A stretch of 64,000 nucleotides of DNA from Oscillospiraceae bacterium (lineage in GTDB: Bacteria > Bacillota > Clostridia > Oscillospirales > Acutalibacteraceae): contig SVPV01000007.1 of assembly GCA_015065725.1 (NCBI GenBank), positions 24,179 through 88,178 on the forward strand. The letters run 5' to 3'. A program made the translations under genes and the position numbers. This document shows positions 60,582 through 64,000 of the stretch, piece after piece; position 1 is the first letter of the stretch; every line of letters starts with the position of its first letter. The notes under the pieces are model-generated. The model ran no database searches, was not told the origin of the DNA, and saw only the letters and a program-made list of their open reading frames with translations.

Positions 60582-62417
60582 TTAATTTGCTTCAAATTCT
60601 CCCGATTCTGATCCGACTGTAACTGTATAGGTTTCGCCCTTTTTGATATCGGGACTTGAGAGAATAACCACTGCGAAGTTAAGTTCGGGTGAATGCTCGA
60701 TAATTGTTTTTTCGCTTTTATCTTTCAGCACAATCTTTGTTCCTGCACTTTGATTACCAACGCTTATAGCTATAACACCTTGTTCGGAATCACTAAAGGT
60801 TTGTGCCATACCTTGAGCACCAGTGCCAATGAACGTTCCTCCTGTAATGGTAGCACTCTTATCATAATCAAGGGTGGCAGTATCACCTTGTGTTGGACCG
60901 ACAACTGTTGTGTAACCACCCGAAATTTCCAAAGTGCCGTTAGCATCCAAGCCGTCACCGGAAGAGTTGATATAGAGTGTGCCACCCGATATTTTAATGC
61001 TGCCGTTGGAGTTAGAGGACATACCGCCGTGATCACCCATACCTCCGGTTTTTCCGCCGCCTCCGAACATTCCATCACGACCTCCGGTAGTTCCGCTTTG
61101 GTCTGTACCGCCTGCGGCGTTCAGTCCGTCATCACTTGCCTTGAGTTTAATATCTCCGTCTTGTATGTCAATGTGCAGAGCTTCAAGTCCTTCGTAACTT
61201 TCGGAAATATGAATCTTGCCGGCAGTAACGGTCAAAGTGTCTTCGGCGTGAATGGCATCATCACCCGATGCGATAGTAAAAGTACCGCCGTTGATAATAA
61301 CCGAAACATCTGAGTGTACCGAATCATCTGCAGAATTAATATTAAAATTACCGCCTGAAATAAGCAAACTGTTTGTCGCTTTTAATCCCTTCATACTTGT
61401 GCTGTTTTCATCGGTGGTTGTAGTATTATTACCGGTATCATTTGGTCGCATTTCACTGGGTCTGCCACCGCCATGTCCTCCGCCCATAAATCCACCAAAG
61501 TTATCTGAATGCTCTTTGCTTCCGTTTTCACTACCGCCGCCAACAAGAAGCTCTATTGTACCGTCTGCAATTTGCATATAAGCACCGGCGGCTATGCCGT
61601 CACCTTCGGCTTCCGCCTTAATCGTTCCGCTTGAAATGTAAACGAAACCAAGAGATGTGTCATCGGTATTCTCGGCGTGTATAGCATCCTTGCCGGCATC
61701 AATGTTAAGCGTGGCATTTGTAATTCTTACGCTATCGTTGGCATCTAAACCGTGAGAGGCGGAATTGACTGTATAGGTTCCGCCTGTAATTACTAAATCA
61801 TCTTTGCAGACAACACCGTACCCTGCAGGAGATGTAACCGTCAAAGAACCTGTTCCGTTGAGTGTCAAATCTTGTTTTGCAAATAATGCACCGTCAATAT
61901 TATTATTGTCTATAGCAGTAAAACTACTGCCGCCCGAAAGTTTGTTCGTGGTTCCATCAGCAAGTGTCAAAAACACCTTATCAGCTTCAAGAATATAAAG
62001 TGCTGCTGAGGTTTTGCTTGTAATATTTGCGTCATTCAAAACTATCTGCAATTTTGCTGTATCAGGCGTATCGACAATTATCATACCGTCAGTCAGCTCG
62101 CCAGAAACAACATAGGTCGCTTCTTCTGTGATAGTAATTTTCGAGCCGGATATTTTTACACTGTCGGAACTTGCGGTAGCTGTTGTTCCATTTAGCTTAA
62201 TTGCAACTGCCTTGCTCTCATCATACTCAGTTTCATTATCTCGCTCGGTAAACATATCCGCATCGGTTTTTGAAAAATCAACTTCTACAGGAGTAGCAGT
62301 GGAGGATGTACCATCTTGACTTTGGTTCAGTGTGTTACTATCCATATCTTTTCCGCAACCTGCGAGAATAGAAAGCATCAATGTTAAAACCAATAAAATA
62401 GATACTATCTTTTTCAT
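60582..62417 (-). CDS. Lipoprotein with beta-helix carbohydrate-binding domain (Cthe_2159-like)
   Basis: About 611 residues. Lipoprotein signal MKKIVSILLVLTLMLSILAGCG (lipobox LAGC). The body is made of short repeated strands with GT/SG-type turns (ISGGTLYINSSGDGLDANG, KASDDGLNAAGG, ITGGTYTVNSASHGLDANDS), the pattern of the Cthe_2159 right-handed beta-helix family, known to bind acidic polysaccharide and calcium. Gly/Asp-rich insertions (GGFMGGGHGGGRPS; GGRDGMFGGGGKTGG) interrupt it. ATG 62417 lies behind GGTGATTG. It ends the VTC-DUF4956 operon. The many Asp-Gly/Asn turns fit calcium binding; the ligand is unknown. Confidence 0.87.
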   Translation of the reverse strand: MKKIVSILLVLTLMLSILAGCGKDMDSNTLNQSQDGTSSTATPVEVDFSKTDADMFTERDNETEYDESKAVAIKLNGTTATASSDSVKISGSKITITEEATYVVSGELTDGMIIVDTPDTAKLQIVLNDANITSKTSAALYILEADKVFLTLADGTTNKLSGGSSFTAIDNNNIDGALFAKQDLTLNGTGSLTVTSPAGYGVVCKDDLVITGGTYTVNSASHGLDANDSVRITNATLNIDAGKDAIHAENTDDTSLGFVYISSGTIKAEAEGDGIAAGAYMQIADGTIELLVGGGSENGSKEHSDNFGGFMGGGHGGGRPSEMRPNDTGNNTTTTDENSTSMKGLKATNSLLISGGNFNINSADDSVHSDVSVIINGGTFTIASGDDAIHAEDTLTVTAGKIHISESYEGLEALHIDIQDGDIKLKASDDGLNAAGGTDQSGTTGGRDGMFGGGGKTGGMGDHGGMSSNSNGSIKISGGTLYINSSGDGLDANGTLEISGGYTTVVGPTQGDTATLDYDKSATITGGTFIGTGAQGMAQTFSDSEQGVIAISVGNQSAGTKIVLKDKSEKTIIEHSPELNFAVVILSSPDIKKGETYTVTVGSESGEFEAN

Positions 62418-62428
62418 ATCAATCACCA

Positions 62429-63124
62429 TTATAATTCTGTTCCAACCGTTTCCTGTTTAGACACCGCAATTTCAAGATTACCATTACGGCAACGGATTTT
62501 ATCGATCATCTCTTTTTCACGGGTAACGTCACGGAGCATCACATTGTACGTAAGCTTGAACATACTTCCCATATTGGTGCTCTTAACACGGACAAGGTCG
62601 TGAGAGGTTGTAAATTCAGAGAAAATATCATCAAAAATGCCTGAATAATCCAAATCTTCGGGAATGGTGATGGTAAGGGCCTTAAATGTGGCGGCATTCT
62701 TCTTAGTTCCAAAATCCAAGCGGTTATAAAGTACAAACATAATGCACATAACCGCCGTGAACAGCAACGCAAATCCAAGGTATCCCATACCTGCTATAAG
62801 ACCTGCACCCATTGCTAAAAACAGGGTGCAAATTTCTTTTGCCGTGCCGGGAACAGAGCGAAAACGCACAAGGCTAAATGCACCTGCCACCGCAACACCT
62901 GTTCCTACATTACCGTTTACCATCATAATAACAACGCAAACTACCGCAGGAAGCAGTGCCAATGTCACAACAAAGCTCTTGGTATAGCGTGTACGGTACA
63001 TATAGGCAAATGCCATTAAAATACCAATAACGAGAGAAGCACCAAGGCACAGCAAAAAGTCAATCACGCTGATGACCGTCGTTAAATCTGTGTCAAATAA
63101 TCCTTTAAATAAATTTTCAAGCAT
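62429..63124 (-). CDS. DUF4956 membrane protein
   Basis: 231 residues: four membrane segments in the first 150 residues (INFL-like VIDFLLCLGASLVIGILMAFAYM, VVTLALLPAVVCVVIMMV, LAMGAGLIAGMGYLGFALL) with the conserved VAGAFSLVRFRSVPGTAKEI between them, then a ferredoxin-like cytoplasmic domain (about 155-225). The family is regularly found beside VTC-type polymerases and CotH or Cthe_2159 proteins; its role is unknown. It overlaps the VTC gene by 8 bases. Confidence 0.9.
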   Translation of the reverse strand: MLENLFKGLFDTDLTTVISVIDFLLCLGASLVIGILMAFAYMYRTRYTKSFVVTLALLPAVVCVVIMMVNGNVGTGVAVAGAFSLVRFRSVPGTAKEICTLFLAMGAGLIAGMGYLGFALLFTAVMCIMFVLYNRLDFGTKKNAATFKALTITIPEDLDYSGIFDDIFSEFTTSHDLVRVKSTNMGSMFKLTYNVMLRDVTREKEMIDKIRCRNGNLEIAVSKQETVGTEL

Positions 63125-63860
63125 TCCGAGTTACCTCCAACATATTATATGAGTTCATCTTATGGTTTTGCGAAAAAATCAGCGTTCTGTACGCTGTTCC
63201 GTATTTTGAAAAGGATGTTTTATATATTTTTTCTTTGGATAACACCTCTGTCATCCAAAGTGGAATACCGCCATTGCATTTGATTTCCATCAGCACCTTA
63301 CCTTCGGGCAAAATCGGTGTGCCGTAGGTATCAGCCTGCAAAGACAGACCCTCCTGTCTGCAAAGTATATTATCGTCAAAGGTTACACGGAAGTCGTTAC
63401 CATCATTTGAGTAATATGCTTCTCGCTCATAGGAAAGAAATACCGTAGGATGAAGTGTGCCGTAAAGTCCCATAAAATAATCAATTTCGTTTGATATTTG
63501 TGTATATTTGTCGGTATGCTTTTCTCCTGATAGCCATTTCACAGCTTCGGCTTCTGGCAAGGATATTCTTCGCTTATATACCACGTGTTTAAATTTCTTT
63601 TTCAGTTCCACAAAAACTGTGCTATCGGCATCGGCTTTGCCATAACTTCGTATACGCAGTTTTTCTTTATAAGTCGGTTTCTCAATGGAACGGCGAATTA
63701 AAAGATAGGTATCCGTATCAAAATAAAGGTTTCGGATGGTGGTTCTTCCGTATTTATCAAGCTTCATATACTGTTCCATCGCTGCAAGAACTCGTTTTTT
63801 TTGCTCGGTTGTGAGCATATATTTCAGTTCGTATCTCTTAAATACGGTTTGAAATGCCAT
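63117..63860 (-). CDS. VTC-domain polyphosphate polymerase-like protein
   Basis: 247 residues, the whole a VTC tunnel fold. Basic tunnel residues are seen as RYELKYMLT, RNLYFDTDTYLL, KLRIRSYG, VFVELKKKFKHVVYKRR and VLMEIKCNGGIPLWM. In yeast Vtc4 this fold makes polyphosphate from ATP; bacterial single-domain forms are predicted to do the same or to transfer nucleotides. No SPX domain and no membrane helix are present, so the DUF4956 partner may supply the membrane anchor. The ATG follows a perfect AGGAGG. Its upstream region lies in mobile-element debris. Confidence 0.9.
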   Translation of the reverse strand: MAFQTVFKRYELKYMLTTEQKKRVLAAMEQYMKLDKYGRTTIRNLYFDTDTYLLIRRSIEKPTYKEKLRIRSYGKADADSTVFVELKKKFKHVVYKRRISLPEAEAVKWLSGEKHTDKYTQISNEIDYFMGLYGTLHPTVFLSYEREAYYSNDGNDFRVTFDDNILCRQEGLSLQADTYGTPILPEGKVLMEIKCNGGIPLWMTEVLSKEKIYKTSFSKYGTAYRTLIFSQNHKMNSYNMLEVTRNA

Positions 63861-63872
63861 AAAAAACCTCCT

Positions 63873-64000
63873 GTAGCAGACGGCAAAGAAGTTACGGCAG
63901 AGGAAATATTCCGAACCGCCGCCAACAAAAACATTTCCCAGCGCACCGTAAATGAAGCCAAGAAAAACATTGACGGTATTAAAAGCCGAAAGGTTGGTAA
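63873..64000 (+). pseudogene. Fragment resembling a mobile-element replication protein C-terminus
   Basis: Open frame to the right edge without a start: VADGKEVTAEEIFRTAANKN then ISQRTVNEAKKNIDGIKSRK and VG. The layout (a helix with EEIF, ISxRTVxxAKK, ending in IKSRKVG) matches the winged-helix C-terminus of RepA/primase-type AAA ATPases in plasmids and integrative elements. It begins inside the VTC gene's upstream region, so the 5' part is missing. The end of the protein lies beyond the window. Confidence 0.4.

Overview
The window looks like a chromosome segment of a low-GC, endospore-forming, fermentative anaerobe of the Clostridia, probably near the Ruminococcaceae/Oscillospiraceae. This is inferred from protein families and gene order; no 16S gene is present. 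Support comes from sporulation genes (spoIIID, yunB, a ytfJ/gerW-type gene, a ylmC/ymxH-type gene, spoVAC), the Gram-positive CtsR-McsA-McsB-ClpC operon, an Ile T-box and a THF riboswitch, frequent TTG starts behind GGTGAT/GAGGTG ribosome sites, and a bifunctional AdhE with a Rex-like operator. Nearly all of it is ordinary core chromosome with intact, tightly packed operons. Accessory or decayed DNA is confined to 59.9-60.6 kb and the right edge.

Layout. 0-1.7 kb: end of a UDP-L-FucNAc type nucleotide-sugar pathway (capF, partial, and capG). 2.1-6.8 kb: LysR regulator, adhE with regulatory upstream DNA, and an APH-like kinase. 7.0-13.2 kb: spoIIID, then a co-directional run of M50 protease, scpA-scpB, DUF2953, ytfJ, dacF, rluB and a GNAT-like gene, then secG. 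13.2-20.7 kb, mostly minus strand: copA-copZ, yunB-ligA and a glycerol-1-phosphate dehydrogenase. 20.8-29.3 kb: uvrC, cyclophilin, a 39-residue Asn/Lys/Gln-rich ORF, a ferritin-like helical-bundle protein, an OGG-type glycosylase, a DUF6062 protein, membrane proteins and ylmC/ymxH. 29.5-32.4 kb: a two-gene O-acetylation unit (MBOAT plus AlgJ-like). 32.4-42.7 kb, minus strand: ltaS-type gene, nudix, LOG, proB-proA-proC, and T-box-controlled ileS with a small membrane protein gene. 42.7-49.3 kb: a rodA/ftsW-type gene, a 42-residue Cys/Gly-rich small protein, ctsR-mcsA-mcsB-clpC, and folT under a THF riboswitch. 49.4-56.2 kb: a lone 5S rRNA gene, a zinc-ribbon membrane protein, a PASTA pseudokinase, pfkA with a 161-base inverted-repeat element behind its stop, an HtrA protease, a FabG-like reductase and an isolated spoVAC. 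56.2-59.8 kb: metallo-hydrolase, rhamnose mutarotase, and azlC-azlD-sulP. 59.9-60.6 kb: gene remnants. 60.6-63.9 kb: a VTC/DUF4956/Cthe_2159-like surface operon. 63.9-64.0 kb: a C-terminal fragment resembling a mobile-element replication protein.

Most distinctive items: (1) the VTC-DUF4956-beta-helix lipoprotein operon next to mobile-element debris; (2) a membrane PASTA kinase homologue that has lost its catalytic residues; (3) the structured 161-base element between pfkA and its terminator; (4) a 31-base sequence at 1.9 kb with the exact 7+5 bp, 7-nt-loop geometry of a tRNA acceptor/T-arm minihelix; (5) three very short reading frames; (6) genes whose ribosome site points to non-standard start codons.
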